Made by a program: the position numbers and the translations under genes. Shown here one piece after another: positions 12,401-26,499 of a DNA stretch of 64,000 nucleotides. The notes beneath the pieces are model-generated. The model saw only the letters and a list, made by a program, of their open reading frames with translations, had not been told where the DNA came from and searched no databases. Source of the stretch: Malachius bipustulatus (Eukaryota; Arthropoda; Insecta; Coleoptera; Melyridae); the NCBI GenBank assembly GCA_910589415.1, contig OU342631.1:8618001-8682000 (forward strand), written 5' to 3'. The stretch's first letter is position 1, and the number at the start of each line of letters is the position of its first letter.

Positions 12401-14162
12401 TCTGCTGCCTGGGGGCAGCCAACTGGAATAAGGCTAGGGAAATGAAGAATTTGACATAAATTATTGCCCATTTTGCTATCGTTGAGTTTTATCCCCACAT
12501 CTGTAACATAATAAAGGTACCTGGTTGCGAGAAACTTTCAGTAGCTTCATCTCCACGCTTTGCTGCGCTCGCGATGCATGCATGGAACAACAAAATTTAT
12601 ACAATAATATATTTTATACTACTAAATATAATAATTATATCAGTTCGGCAGGTTTCTCTGATTTAAGAGAAAACTTTTTAATTCCAGAGTGAGTTCATAA
12701 TAAGCGTTCTTTTTCATAATTACCCGGAGCAACAGTTGGTTAATGCTATAAGCTGTAAAACGAGAGTTTTCCTAATACACCTGTAGGTATACCAGGCACG
12801 ACTTGCAGAAAAATGAGTGCAGCAATTAAAACATGTTTTATTGGTTTATGTGTGTAAATTTAATGCGTCGTAAATCAATAAAATCTTTGTGTATCCTTAA
12901 AACGCCGTAAAGTTCTATTGAGCTGTTGGATGTGCTCTTCCACCTATGAAGTGGGCATATAAATATAATATAAATACAGCTGCCGGACTGTTATATACAG
13001 CGTTATTATTTACATAGTGGTTGCTGGAAAAATAGTCGAATCTCCGGCGTATCAAGAGGAATTATTTTTATATACACAATAATATTTTTACGGTTAGGTG
13101 CCTAATTTTTGCTTCCGTGCTTTATTATATTGCATAATAAATTTTATTCGTATTTAATGGTTGGTTTTAGTATCATTGGATTTTTACTGTCGCTATAATT
13201 TGTTCTAAAATCAAAATATATCGGTATACAGGGTGCATCGCCATAAATTACCTTTCAACTTCTCAAAAAAAATTTCTATATCCCTGAACAACAAAAATAT
13301 CAATTTACTTCTTATTTTACCGAAATTCAGTTACTTAACAAAATTTTGCAATTGTAAATCAGTTCAATAGCATTCAAGTTTTATGGGTGATTGTGAAGAT
13401 GCGCTAGGGGTTGTGGTAGATTAGGGTTTTTCTGATAGGGAGGCTGACGAAGACGCGTTAGAAGAAAAAGGTTTTCGATACATCAATCATACAATTAACC
13501 AAATTATTAAAGCAAACTGGCGCTATCGTATTTTGATGACAAACGATTCTTTCTTACATCCTGGTTCTTTTCAAACAATGGCTTGGGGTCAGAAAGATAT
13601 AGCTAATATTTTGCTTCTCTTTTCAGGGATTCGACTCAGCTTGAGCAAAGAGATCCATCGACGTTTATCTGAGAGAACGTTTACTTGCTGATGGACATAC
13701 CACACATATGACGTAAGTGAAATCCAATTTAAACTTGATGAGGGTTCGATATAATTTGAGCAAAACGGCATCTTGTGCACCTCGATGCTGTCTAAGTAAA
13801 CATTTATTAATATGAAATAAATATTCATCGTCAATTACTTAAATTTATTTCTTTGAAAAAAAAATCATTTTATAAAAATAAAATGAATAATTCCTTTGAC
13901 GTATTTCGATACGTATAACCAAATATTGTGACCGAAGCAAAGGAATTTAAAAAAAGCTCTTGAAAAGCTATAAATGGAGAGGGATAACCGGGGGTCTTTT
14001 CTTTTATCCACTCACAAATTTAAGAAAGCCGTATAAAACTGTTGTGCTCGCCGAACCATTTTTTCCCGAGAAACAAACGCTCGGATTCTCACGCCCTTAC
14101 AGCATTATCTAAGCCTCTCTTTCAAGTTCGCAGAACTGAGGGCGAGTTTTCAGATTTCCTTT
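12401..14162. other. Intergenic, nothing recognised
   Basis: No supported gene. A tatacagggtgcatc tract at 13227 resembles a DNA-transposon end but has no partner nearby. Weak open stretches at 13390-13720 have no identifiable domain. Confidence 0.4.
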
Positions 14163-14450
14163 ATGTGCCTACTGGCGACTTCTTGCAAACATAGGACGTA
14201 TAAAAAGCCGAAAGAAAACCGAGCTCGGATGAATAAACGCGGAGACATTGAACTTTATAAGCTTTTGCATATACGTTCCTACAACACTGGGCCGGATTAT
14301 CGTCCGTTGTTATTAGATCGTTTGAAGAAATACAATAAACACAACTTTTTAGATGAAATTATTATAGTAGAGAGGAACTTTGAACTGTTTTGGACGATCA
14401 ATGATCAAATCATGATTAGATTAAAATATGACTTAAAATACACAGAATGA
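14163..14450 (+). CDS. Hypothetical small ORF (95 codons)
   Basis: An open frame of 95 codons is followed, within about ten bases of its stop, by AATAAA (about 14457). The C-terminal half is charged and could be helical (for example LLLDRLKKYNKHNFLDEIII). No domain is recognised, there is no signal peptide, and an internal Met near codon 23 (MNKRGDIELYK) could be the real start. It may be a chance frame. It has no recognised neighbours. Confidence 0.2.
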   Translation: MCLLATSCKHRTYKKPKENRARMNKRGDIELYKLLHIRSYNTGPDYRPLLLDRLKKYNKHNFLDEIIIVERNFELFWTINDQIMIRLKYDLKYTE

Positions 14451-16199
14451 TTCGAGAATAAAATATCTTTAAAAAGTTGTTTGATTCCAAATAATTTTTC
14501 TAGCAGGATCTATTTAAATCGACAAACAGGAAAATTCAGCTGCAATAGGTTATGAAATAAAGGTTCTGGTTTTTTTCGAATTCCTCCCTTTAAGAAGAAA
14601 AATTAGGAAAATAGGCTGATCGGGTGAACATGCCAGTTTGTCAGTAACGTCTTCCAAAAATAAGAGTATGTGTTTTTGAGGTTGCTGTATGCAAAAATTA
14701 GGTTCAATTTTTCGCAGTAATAAGTAAGGTCAAGTGGGCCAAAACATGGGAAATATGGCCCAAAAATGAGACTTTGCAAAACGAATTTCGAAATGTGGTT
14801 TGTAAGCATCTAAAAATTTCCTCTCGACCATCCCTTTATCCCTCATTGTTTTAGCACAAAACAGGAACTTAGATTTTCCCCTTCTCTATCATTTTCCACC
14901 CCTTCAATAGAACGCATGCAATTTCTAGCACAAAAAATACCTATAACCATTTTATCAATGGAGATATTAAGAAAATTTCACTTACTCGTTACAGATGAAG
15001 AACAAATAATTGTCTTTGGCGCAAGTCTCAGAGGTGGGAAGGTGGGAGAAAACCAGGTATAAAAACGGGGGAAAACCTGTGAGTAGCCGGAAAAAAATTT
15101 CGGGTAAAAAACCGTGTAAAAAAATTTGCAATCCATTACTCATTGAGATATCGCCGTTTTGGTTCTTAGTTTTTTTTTTGTTTTTTTTTTTTGTCAAAAC
15201 GGGAGTCACCTGGGGTAACATACAAAGTTGCTATAATTCAGGAGGCAATGAGTTTACAGGGGCGAAATAATTCACTCCCGTAAATTCATGTTTCCCAAGG
15301 ATTTCGGCCACTTTTTGTGCAGATCGGTGTATTAGGGGCGAATGGAGGGGGGGGGGGGATGAATAAACACACGAAATCGGACATAAATCCAGCAGTTTTT
15401 CCCCTATATCACGCAAAAAAAGCTAATTTTCTTGGATTGGGCTCCTACCGATTGATTACATTTTTTTGAAAATAAAAAAATTACGGCCAAAACAAAAAAT
15501 GGAAAAAAAAAAATTATTGATTTTTTATCGTGAACGGAGAGGGTGGGAAAATCTAATAAGAATGGTTTTTACAGTTGCAGTTGAAATTGAGTAGTTTTTG
15601 AGTTATAAACAAATAAAAATCGTAATTTTTAATTTTTAAGGCAATAATGTACCTACTGCGGAAACGGCTCAAAATATCGGAAAACGACTTACATGTCCCT
15701 ATCTTAACTTTTCATGTGTAACTTTACAGTGTACCCCACTAAGACCAGAAAAAAAATTGAAAAAATTAAGAAAATATCAGAATTTAATCCATCAAAAACA
15801 AGATTTTGATCTTTTTCCGTTTTCTCAAAAAAAATGAATTTTTTAATCATAATCTAGCAAAACTAGGCTGTAGATAAACAGGTGGTCAAAGCGACCTTTT
15901 TCTTGAGATTTCTGATCCCCTCTCGATTGCCGCAAACCGCATTCCAAGATCCGCAAAGGGTTTTCGTGGTATTTCGCAACTAAAAACACATTTTTTTGGC
16001 CTTATTTTTCAATTTTTGGGTCACTTAACCGCACTTGAGAAGGACAGAAACCCGCTTTTCGGGTACGACCGTAAATTCTGGTCGTTCGGAGGGTTATTTT
16101 TGGATTAGAGACAGTAGCGGCTTTTCAGATTAAGATTGCTAAGGTTGAGGGTGCGGCATCTATGCAGCAGCGCTAATTTTCAGTAACAGTAACTAATTT
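14451..16199. other. Intergenic with homopolymer runs
   Basis: Contains poly-T and poly-A runs (15170-15192, 15500-15512) and a run of twelve G at 15347-15358. No gene is recognised. Confidence 0.5.
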
Positions 16200-17640
16200 T
16201 CAGAAGGTTTGAAAAATGTCCGGTCAGCTATAATTTTTCGCAAAAGTCAAAAATTCGCTTTTTGCAAGGTCCGGTCAGATGGAATTTTTTTCGCTGCCAG
16301 GTGCGGTTTGAGAAGATCCGCTAAACTAAAATATTCGATTTTTGCAAGGTCCGATCAGCTCGATTTTTTTTTTTGTTTTTTTGCTGCAAGGTCTGGTTTG
16401 ACAATAAAGGTCAGCAAAACTCAAAAGATCGCTTTTTGCAAGATCCGGTAAGCTTGTTTTGTTGTTTTTTTTTTGCGAAGTGCGGTTAGATAGAGTCAGG
16501 TCAGCTCAAAAAATCGATTTTTACAAAATTCTGTCAGCTCGAAAATTCCACTTTTGAAAAGTCCGGTCAGCTCGAAAATTCGCTTTTTCCAAGATCCGCC
16601 GGTCAGTTCGAATTTTTTTCGCTATCAGGTCCTGTTCGAGAAGATCAGCTAAACTCAAAAAATCGCTTTTTGCAAGATCCGCCAGCAGCTGGAATTTTTT
16701 TTCGCTGCCAGGTCCGGTTTGAGAAGATCCGTTAAACTAAAAAATTCGATTTTTGCAAAATTCTGTCACAAAAATTCCACTTTTGAAGACCACAACAGCC
16801 AGCTCGAAAATTCTAATTTTGCAGAATATGATAAGCTTGTTTTTTTTTGTTTTTTGCAAAGTCTGGTTAGACAGTCAGGTTAACTCAAAAAGTCGATTTT
16901 TGCAAAATTCGGTCAGCTCGAATTTTTTCCGCTACAAAGGTCCGGTTTGAGAAGATCCGCTAAACTCAAAAATTTGCTTTTTGCAAGGTCCGGAAAGCTC
17001 ATTTTGTGTTGTTTTTCAAATATAGAGTCAGGTTAGCTCAAAAAGTGGGTTTTCGCAAAATCCGCGATAAGCTCGTTTTTTGTTTTTATTTTCAAAGTGC
17101 GATTAGATAGAGGCAGGCTAGCTCAAAAAATCGATTTCTACAAAATTCTGTCAGCTCGAAAATTCCACTTTTGAAAAGTCCGGTCAGCTCGAAAATTTGC
17201 TTTTTCCAAGATCCACCGGTCAGCTCGGATTTTTTTCGCTGTCAGGTCCGGTTTGAGAAGATCCGCTAAACTAAAAAATTCATTTTTTACAAGGTCCGGT
17301 CAGCTCATTTTTTGTTGTTTTCCAAAGTGCGGTTAGATAGAGCCAGGTTAGCTCAAAAAGTCGATTTTTGCAAAATTCGGGTTTGAAAATTTGATTTCTT
17401 TCGCAAAGTTGGGTCAGCTCGAATTTTTTTTTTTTGCTGCAAGGTCCGGTTTGACAATAAGATCCAGCAAAACTCAAAAATTCTCTTTTTTTAAAGTCCG
17501 GTCAGCTCGAATTTTTTTTTCAAAAATTTGGTATGCTCGATTTTTTTGGCACGGTATGGCCACCTCAAATTCATTGAATTTTTTTGCGAGATATGGTTTC
17601 TCAACATTTGAATTTTCGAGCTGACCTGCTGACTTTACAA
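16200..17640. repeat. Degenerate modular repeat array
   Basis: Short modules alternate for 1.4 kb: caaggtccggtcagctcg; gaatttttttcgctgc; ggtccggtttgagaagatcc; gctaaactcaaaaattcg; ctttttgcaag. Full cycles are about 80-90 bases, but modules are shuffled and lost, so the period is irregular. All copies have the same orientation. The frames across it are low-complexity and not credible proteins. Confidence 0.85.
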
Positions 17641-20215
17641 AAATCGAATTTAGTAGCTAACCGGACTTTCTCCTGTTAGGATCTACACTTCACTATAACT
17701 TCGAAGTCCACGAGCCTCCACTAATTAAAAGAAAAAAAAGACATTCTACACCCGGGCTATTAAAAAGCTTGCTCTTATCTCAGCGAAGCACTTCTTATAA
17801 TTGTAAATGTCGCTAAATTTATCTGTCGAATTACATTTAAGCATTTTGTGATTGACTGAGCTGTTATTAGGTAGGCGACGGAGATAACAGTATCAGGAGA
17901 ACGTAGCAGGATACGAGCGTCCTAAAATTGAATATGATTAGAGATAGTCTTGCTTTACTGAATGCTAATTTGGGCCCGGAATTACACGGGATCGGTCATA
18001 AATAAGGGCAAATACGCAGTCAAGTTATCAGGGAGATAAATTAGAAAATTCACCTCTGATTCTGAAACCCTCCTGTGATTCAGACCTATGAGTAATGGCG
18101 AATAACAATAATTAAATTAATTAGCGAGATTTAATAAATTGGCATGATGGTGATGGTGATGGTCAGCCTAGTTCTTGTATAAAAGATTGCGTAATATTTT
18201 TTTAAAGAAAGCTTCCTGCTAGAGAGTGAAAAAAGTTGGCAAGGATTTTCTTGAATGCTAGTCAATCAACACTACATAAAACTATCAGCAAGTGACGGAA
18301 AAAATAAATAATGCAATAGAAATTTTAATTTACTACTACTACAAGCAGGTAGGTATGTGCCGGGTGCTAAAAATAAAAAATTAAACGTTTCTAAATTTGT
18401 TGTCTTAGACAGAATAGAATAAAAACGTTCCTTTATGTTTTCTAGTTACAGTAACCATTAGTTTTACAAGAAGTAATTACTTTACGGTCATTATTTCTTA
18501 AATCTAGTAATTAATTTAACTTTTCATATAAAGTTTTATAAAGTTAAAGACAAGATAAATTTTTAATTTTTTAAATTCAACCATTTATTTTGTTCAAAAA
18601 TTCCAAAATCCCAAAATTCCAAAAAATTCCAAAATCCAACGATTATATTTGAATTTTATATAAAAAAAACGTAAGAATTGCATATTTTTGAACACACGCT
18701 ATTCCATAACATTATTAACATTAATCGTAATATAAACAAAAAAAATTACCTTGACACGTCTAATTCTCCGCGCGGTAAAATCCCACAATTTTCCCGCTTT
18801 CAGCTAACAGTCCAATTTTTTTCCTCGACTTTAAACGCACAACTTTATGTTCAGTTTAAAAACCATAAATCTCTACGTATATTCGTCCAATCACCTGCAT
18901 AAAATCAACCTTTTTCTTAAGATTATGAAGAGGAAAATTGATCCAAGTGAGTCAATAAAATAGAATAATGTAGTATTAATTAATTAATAAAGATATAAAG
19001 TTCATTAATTTCGTAATTAGATTATTTTTTTAATTAACAAGATATAGGCCTCATTAATTCTCCAATTTCGGACTAATGTATTATTCTTCTCTCCCATTTA
19101 TAAAATAAAATTGACTTGGATGGGCGCCGCGACGCGCGGATCACGCTCTTGTCCGCACTTTTCTACTGTCCCGTAAGCGCGCCTGAAAGCGACTGGCTGG
19201 CTGAAACGCCGAAGAACGCCGCTGAAACCGGCCTCGGCGGAAAACTTAGCGGGACCAGCAGGACTTGCGTTTCTGTTTCCACCTTCGCGACACGGGGTGG
19301 AAACGGACAGCGAATGACGTAAGAGGGACTCAACCGGAGGATGAAAACATCGATGTGACGCAAAGTTTAATTATTTTTCTGATTTCCAAGAGACTAGGCA
19401 CTAGTTTTCATTTTCGTTCGTTCAATCCTACCTGCCTACCTACATGGTTTTGGTCTCTATGGCGGCTGATTTGATAGCCCCCCCCCCCAAGTATGATGAA
19501 TGAATAAGTGGGGCATAAAAAGTATCCGGTATTAAGAGAATGTTGAGTCATTCAGGTAAATATTAAAATGCGACTTTTTGCTGTATTTTCTTTAGTTGCT
19601 AATTTAGAATCCTAATTGCGATGTTTTTTTACCTTTTTTTATTAGGCTGTGCTTTCATTTTGTCGGAGTTCAATTATTAGTGGGCGTTAATTTTTTCTAT
19701 TTGACTGGTGTACTTAGCACTTGTTACTGCCCGAAGCAGTGTTGACTTCGCTGTCTGATATTTAACTTCTTTTGGCTGTAGGATCACTTTAAATTAAAAG
19801 TCTTATTCGCGACGTTCATCATGTTCTTAGAATGAGTCTTCATAATCAAATAATCAACATGTACAATGTTTTGAGCAGTACTTGTCTCTGGTAAGCTACA
19901 ATTTTTTCTGAAAAAAAAACTGTGTCCCGCCGTCAGTTTGCGTCATTTGAGGCACCCCAATTGAGTAAATATGTCAGAAAACTATGAGCGATTTCTTGAA
20001 CTTTTATCTCGACTAAGTTTTGTTACAGTTTAAGTGTATTAGCAATATGTCAATCTTAAAGTCCATAAGATTCATAAGAATTGAGAAAAAAGAAGAATCA
20101 ATAAAATAATAATAAGAGAACTTGTACCTACTCGTGCACTAAGTTGTAGAATGTATAAAAATAGATTTTTCTCATAAAAGTAAACGAGTTTACTTTTCGC
20201 AAGTTTATACTTCAA
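17641..20215. other. Intergenic; possible remnant LTR at the end
   Basis: Mostly AT-rich. It includes a ttccaaaa simple tract (18598-18640), a GC-rich patch at 19118-19330 without a recognised gene, and a run of nine C at 19481-19489. The last ~110 bases (20100-20215) contain tataaaaa and abut the primer-binding site of the copia element. They are the expected place for the 5' LTR, but no matching 3' LTR was found. Confidence 0.4.
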
Positions 20216-20230
20216 GGTTATGGGCCCAGC
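20216..20230 (+). other. Copia-type primer-binding site
   Basis: The 15-mer ggttatgggcccagc is complementary to the anticodon-arm region of initiator methionine tRNA (CUGGGCCCAUAACC). This is the internal-tRNA priming site used by Drosophila copia-type elements rather than the usual tRNA 3' end. It sits about 108 bases before the putative gag start, as expected. Confidence 0.75.
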
Positions 20231-23220
20231 TTCGCGTTCAAGAGGTAATATTCATGAAAAGTAGTAATTGATATTAATAGTTCGCTGGCAGTTTAAATTG
20301 AGGTTCAAAGAGGATAATAGAAAATGGATTTAGTCAAGCATGGGTAGTGAGGCTGAGTGGCCGATGTGGAAGAGAAAAATTCGATACCTATTATTAGACC
20401 ACCATGAAGGAGCTGTACTTATAGATGTGTTTGACGGCAGGTTGAAAAAACCAAGTCCCTTGGAAGCAAGTGCGACCGAAGCTGCGGTCAAAGTGCACAA
20501 GCCAGAATCGAATTTCTATAGGAAATCCAACAGTAACGCAAAGTCTATAGGTAATTAAAAGTGCAGTAGCAGATGCTGTAGATCAAAAAATCATGGACAA
20601 GAAAACATCCCGTGAACATATAGGAAGCATTGAAACAGAATTTTGAAGCATAGTCCAAAGATCAGCTGTTCAAGATTTGCACAGATTTCCTTGCACATAA
20701 TTGGACATCAGGAGAAGATGTGTCCACACATATCGCAAAGCTGAGAGGTTTGTGGAATTAATTAAATAATGGTCAAGTCAATCTGGATGTTGTTGTCAAA
20801 AGAAGAGCAGAAGACGTTCGATGAATTACATGCCAAGTTACTTATACGTGTTTGAGAGAAATTTCACAACAAATGTTAAAAGTGAAGGAGCCGAACAAGA
20901 AGCAGAAGCATTGGTAGTAAAGTCAAGTTCGGGAAGTCAGGGTAAACAATATAAAAATAAATACAGTGATAATTGCAATTACTGCCATGGAGAAGGCCAT
21001 TGGGTTAGAAGTTGTAAGAGATGGATTGCTGTCGGGAGACCTGCCAAAAATTCAATACAGAAGGCTGATGAAAGAAAAATTGTTTCGACAAATGTGGCAC
21101 TGATGGTTACTAATTGTGGTGAGGCCTGTTCTTGATGAACCTCGTACCATCCAGGCTGCTGGACAGGAGTCTCTAAAGGCAATTAGAAGAGAATCAATAA
21201 TAATTTTGACGGCAGCTGAAGACAGATATGAAGAAATGATCTTAGAAGACGTCTGGTATGTACCTAGAATTTCTTTTCTCCTGTTTGCTTGGAACTCGAT
21301 ATCAAAATGGAAGGAAATCTTTTTAATGAAAACATTGAAACTGTAATACCAAGCATGGAGCTGATGTGAATGTTACTGTCAGTGAGAAGTTGAATTTGAA
21401 ATCATGAAAGATGGGATCATCAGGACAAACGTCACATGAAAGCAAAGCTCAAGAAGGATTTGGGTATTGAGGTCAAGGCAAGTGCAGAAAATTGTGAATC
21501 CTGTATCTATGGCAAAGCAAATAGGTTACCTTTTGGAACGAGAGGGAAGTCGACAAAGCCTGGTGAGTTAGTATGCGGACCTTTTGCGTTGCAGAGTCAT
21601 TTCAGAAGAAGTACCTCGTTCTATTCAAACTCAGTTATACGAAGTTTCGCTATGGCTATTTCGTCTCGAAGAAATTATGGATTTCTGTCAGGAACTCAGG
21701 GATTTTCTCATCCTTACAAAGACGTTAAAGCATTCAGTGAAGGAACTTCTGAGTGACAACGGAGGAGAATTCGACAATGAAGAAGTGAGATCCATCCTGC
21801 GTACCAATGGAACTACTCAAAGGTTGACTGACGGCTTCATGCACTCCCCCAACAAAATGGTATCTGCGAGCGAGATAATAGAACTGTGGTTGAAATGGCT
21901 AGAACACTGAAATATTCAAATGCAGAAGGAATCTGGGCTGAATTGATTAACAGTGCCATCTACATTCTGAACAGAACAGCAAAATTTTCTGTGGAAGATG
22001 TCACTCCCTATGGACAGGCAAAAACCAAATTTGCCAAAAAATCCAATTTGAGAATTATTGGCTCTACATTACTATGCCCATATTATACCAAATCAAAAGC
22101 GAAGAAAAATGGACAATAAGACTGATGACAAGATGACGGTGATGAGCGCTATAGGATTTGGATAAAGGAGAACCATAAAGTCAATCTGTCCAGAGATGTA
22201 CAGTTTGAAGAGACGCAAGGGGGGTGTATCGAACAAATGAAGCTACCATTCCAAGAAGTGGAGAAAGAACAGTCAACTGAAGATGAATCTAAGACTGTCA
22301 AGGTCATCAAGAGGGTGAACCAGGTGTCAAGCTGAGAGAAGAAGCCAGGTCATTTGATGGACTATGTGATGATAGCAGAGACATTCGTCAATTCAAACAA
22401 TTTAGAGACCTATGAAGACGCACTTAGACGAGAACACAGTATCGAGTGGGAAAAAGCAATGGACATAGAAATAGACTCGTCCAGAAGAATCAAACCTGGA
22501 GACTTGAAGATCTACCACAAGGTTCCAAAGCGATACCATGTATATATGATTGCATATTCATATTAATGGCCCTGTATGTAAATGACGGGCTGGTTGTAAC
22601 TGCTGATCTACAGGATTTGGAGAGGTTCTTTAAACAACTCAGAGCAGAGTTCCAAGTTACGACTGCACCTGCAGCAGATTACTTTCTTGGTCTTATGCTC
22701 AACACATTTTGAAACGTTTTGGTCTTGCAGAGTGTAAAGCAGTATCCACCCCTATGTTAAAAGTGTCAGAGGTTCAAGAATCAGGGAAAGAAAACTAAAG
22801 AAAGTTCCATACGGAGAAGCCGTTGGAGCACTTATGTATCTGATGCTTGGAACAAGACCAGATTTAACCTTGAGTGTGGAAATTTTATCCAGGAATCTTA
22901 GATTAAAGAGAGGTTTTCGTTATGTGAAAGGAATTACTCAATTTGGAAGTAGTTGCAAGACAGAAGTGAAATGTACCAGTTTGGAGTGTTACAGTGATTC
23001 AGATTTCTCCGCTTGTCCAAAGACTTGTCGATCGACTTCTGGAGTTATGATCAATTATGCAGGAGGAGTGATTTCTTGGTGAAGCCAACGAAAATCCTCA
23101 GTGTCAACTTCAGCTACAGATGCTGAATTAAGGGCAGCTCATGAGGCATCGAAGGAAATCATATGGTTAGTTCGTCTATTTAGAAGGATCAAGAAATTGG
23201 AACAGATTCCTATTCTACAA
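20216..23220 (+). pseudogene. Ty1/copia retrotransposon remnant (gag-PR-INT-RT-RH)
   Basis: The domains appear in copia order but are broken by stops and frameshifts. Gag shows EWPMWKRKIRYLLL near 20355 and a CCHC knuckle CNYCHGEGHWVRSC at 20977-21018. The protease is hardly visible. The pre-integrase block shows LEDVWYVPRISF, then WDHQDKRHMKAKLKKDLGIE and CESCIYGKANRLPFG (the HHCC zinc site). The integrase core keeps SDNGGEFDNEEV (21750-21785) and MARTLKYSNAEGIWAELIN. The reverse transcriptase is largely deleted; its YVDD box reads ALYVNDGLVV, with one catalytic Asp changed. RNase H keeps CYSDSDFS and RSTSGVMINYAGGVISW, then DAELRAAHEASKEIIWLVR. Similarity ends near 23215 and no 3' LTR is seen. 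It is inactive. Confidence 0.92.
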
Positions 23221-26200
23221 GTTGAATTGTCTTTAGTTTATATAAGGGAAATTTGATCATTTGAATAATTTGGATTTAATTCGTGATTTCGTGTTAATTA
23301 AAGGAAAATGGATTTTTATATGAACTCAGAATAACCACCTATTTCAAAAAATATAGGTAGCATAAAAGAATCTCGTTAGCTGCTATATAAAAATTAAACC
23401 TCACTCCTATCTTTTAAGGGATGAAAGTCAGAATTTTTGCATAATGTTTAAAATAGGCGCCAATTCACCCCTTCCAAAATTTGAGGAAAAAATCAACTTT
23501 GAGGTTGTTATCCTTAGAAGATGACCGATGTTGTAACAAATAAAACAATTTCTTCCTCCTGCGATGATCAGATAGACAACCTATGACGATATAATAAAAA
23601 CCAACCTCATATAACAATCCGGCCGTTGTTGACACTACTACTGGAAACTCACCACCGCTGTGCGTGGCCCGGCTTGATTTATTCCGCTACGTGCCTCCGT
23701 TATCCTGCAGGACATCGGCCCAGGAGTAGGATCAAATTCCGCGCTCGGAAATCTCGGATTCCCGTTCGTAGTCCGAGCCTATGATTAATACCGCGGACGA
23801 GATGAATTAAGACTCCAAATTAGGCGGAGATTTATCGCGTGACTTATTTACGCCCGTCAAAATGTATAGGTACACTCTCGCTCGATAATTATTATAAGTG
23901 AGAATTGATTTGTTAATTTTTTTTTCTGAAATTTTACAGAATTACATCTCCATCACTGCTAGCTGCTTAGGCCCTCTTTTGTAATTGAATAACTATAGTT
24001 AATTGCCTGTTATTACGTTGTTAATCTGTAGCTAGGCAGGTATTAAATCATCCAGTACCGTAGCTACGAATTCATAACTAGAAGCAGAGCCAATGAAGAC
24101 TTCATCGGTGGTCCCGGAACAATAAACGGTGGCACCCTACGCACGCGTGTATGACTTGAATTTTATTTTTTTGTTGGTGGTATGGTATGATTCAGCAGAT
24201 ATGATCTCAGCACGATGGTGCCCCGCCACATAATAGTCGAATAATTAAGGAAAATTTAGTAAAATAGAAACAACCGAGTGCTGTTCAGTTAACTACATGC
24301 TCATTGTCTTGGTCGACTTAATCAAGGAAGATACCTATTTTTCAGAAGAAATGATGAATGTATTGCACGAGAGGGTCGTAGATTCGAATAATTTTTGCTT
24401 AGAACAGCTCAAAAATAATTCATTAGTTTCTCTTGCCGGGTTTGACGGCTTTGATTTCTCTTTTTTTCAGAAAATTCGGACTTACTACCTTTAAAACTAC
24501 CAATTTTTGAGAAAAACACAAAAAGGTTAAGACATATTGTAACATATTTACGTTGAAAAGTTCATATATAACGTAAATTCAGACTCGATTAATTATTTAT
24601 TAAAGAAAATAAATAGTATTTTTAGCCAATAATCACTTATCACTGTTTATAAATGACAAAAGTTTATTTATATATGCAATCCGAAGTGGTAGAAATATTC
24701 TAGGCTCTAGGGAGACGAAATGTTTGAACTGTTTCGAGGATTAAAATTTTTTAGCGGGTGTTATGCTTAAACGGTATTAATTAATATAAGTAGATGTTAT
24801 CATAGGGTGAAGGACCAGGGCTTATTCCAAAGATTGGAACGATACAGTAAAAGTCAAAAAAGCTGAATGGGCATTTTTTTATTAACGAAAGTTGTTGAGG
24901 CGCAATATTCACTTCACAAAAATTAAAATAACACGATTTCTAGTATATCTGATGATTCTCGACTAATTAATTAACGAGCTTGTGAGACTCATTAGTGTTC
25001 TAGTTTCACTAAATAGATCGAGCTGTGCTGTTCTTTCTATCAAGGTACGACCAGCACTCCTACCTCTCTGAAGGTAAGAAATTAAGGCACTGTTACTCCA
25101 AGCGATCTTCTTCTTCTTCTTCTCCCTTTTTTTGCGGTAGTGATATATGTGTGCATGGCAAAGTGATACCACAACAGAAAAAAAACAGATTTGATGCAGT
25201 CAAAGTGCATAAATAAAATCTCATAAACAGGCGATAATTCATCAGGGCTCGACGTAAAGTCGGATGCCAGATCCTGAATAATTGCGTGCCGATGCCCGAA
25301 AATTACGACCAGTTATTCTGGGACACTCTGTATAAACGAACCGTTTGCTTGAAGCTGGTCTGGTTGACGAGGATAAGACAAGCCGGCTCGATATCTATTC
25401 CACAACGTACGACTGCGACTTCCACAATGACACGCACTCACAAAGATCCGCTAATTGACAGCAAAAGCCGGAAAAATCGCGGCGAAACGTCGAAGCTGTC
25501 ATCTTTCACTTTAAAAATGTGCTGGAAACTTTTCGATACCTCCCGCTGGCGCTGGAAATATTTCAGTAAACATATCAGACATCTAATATCGAGTCGATGA
25601 ATTTAATATACAGGGTGTCCAGTCTCAGAGCTAAATATGCGAAATAAATTCTTCGTGGTCAGTTCGTCTGGAAAGTTCGTCACCAACAACTGCTGATGGC
25701 ATTATTATTATTGGTACCTTCACTTACTTACTTCAACCCTTTCGTGATTTGTTTACAATAATTATTTTTGATCAATCACGTAACCGGCAGCTTGATATAC
25801 CATCGCCTCCCACCTCTCGGAGCTAGACGGATTCTCAAGCCCGAATCGCCGAGTTACGATGACGAGATTATCCCAGCTCTCCTTCTCGGCCGCAGCTGAT
25901 TTGAGCCTTAAAAAAATCAAGCCAAGTTCTTGAAATAACTTTGAATTTGATATCATATTAGGTAGGTGCCTATCTACTATATACATATATATAAAAAAGT
26001 AATCGATTCCCTGTTACCTAGCCGTAAGAATTGGCGTTCAAAAAAAAGGGATTTGCCGGGCATTGATATAACGTGTCATTATGTAAGTATGTATATCAAT
26101 TCGTTTCTGCGTGCGTAAGAATATCATATTCTTATTATTATTATTATTATTATTATCGACGTGGCGAGAAAACCTGGATCCTGGATCGTATCGTTATTCC

Positions 26201-26499
26201 ACACAGATGAGCTTTAGTGAGCTTCAACATGAACATGAAGACCTAAACTGAACTAAACCGGCAGCTCACCTTTCGGGCTTCGATTTATATGTACAGGGAT
26301 GCGGGGCTAACTTGATGGGTTTAACTTGACTTGGGAGAGTTATTGTAGAAAATCTCTATCATAATAATAATAATTGTGATAAATAATTTGTATATCGATC
26401 GTGTCACGTACATCTCTGAACGTGCGGTGATACGATTTAAGGTGGTTAGTCCGAGCGATGTAGTCGGGTTAGTTCGAATGGAAAAACTGTCATCAAATT
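23221..26499. other. Intergenic with short simple repeats
   Basis: No gene recognised. There is a (CTT)n tract at 25107-25125 and a (TTA)n tract at 26131-26156. A tatacagggtgtcc tract at about 25610 resembles a worn DNA-transposon end. Open frames at 24297-24494, 25286-25600 and 25762-25986 have no identifiable domain. Confidence 0.45.
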
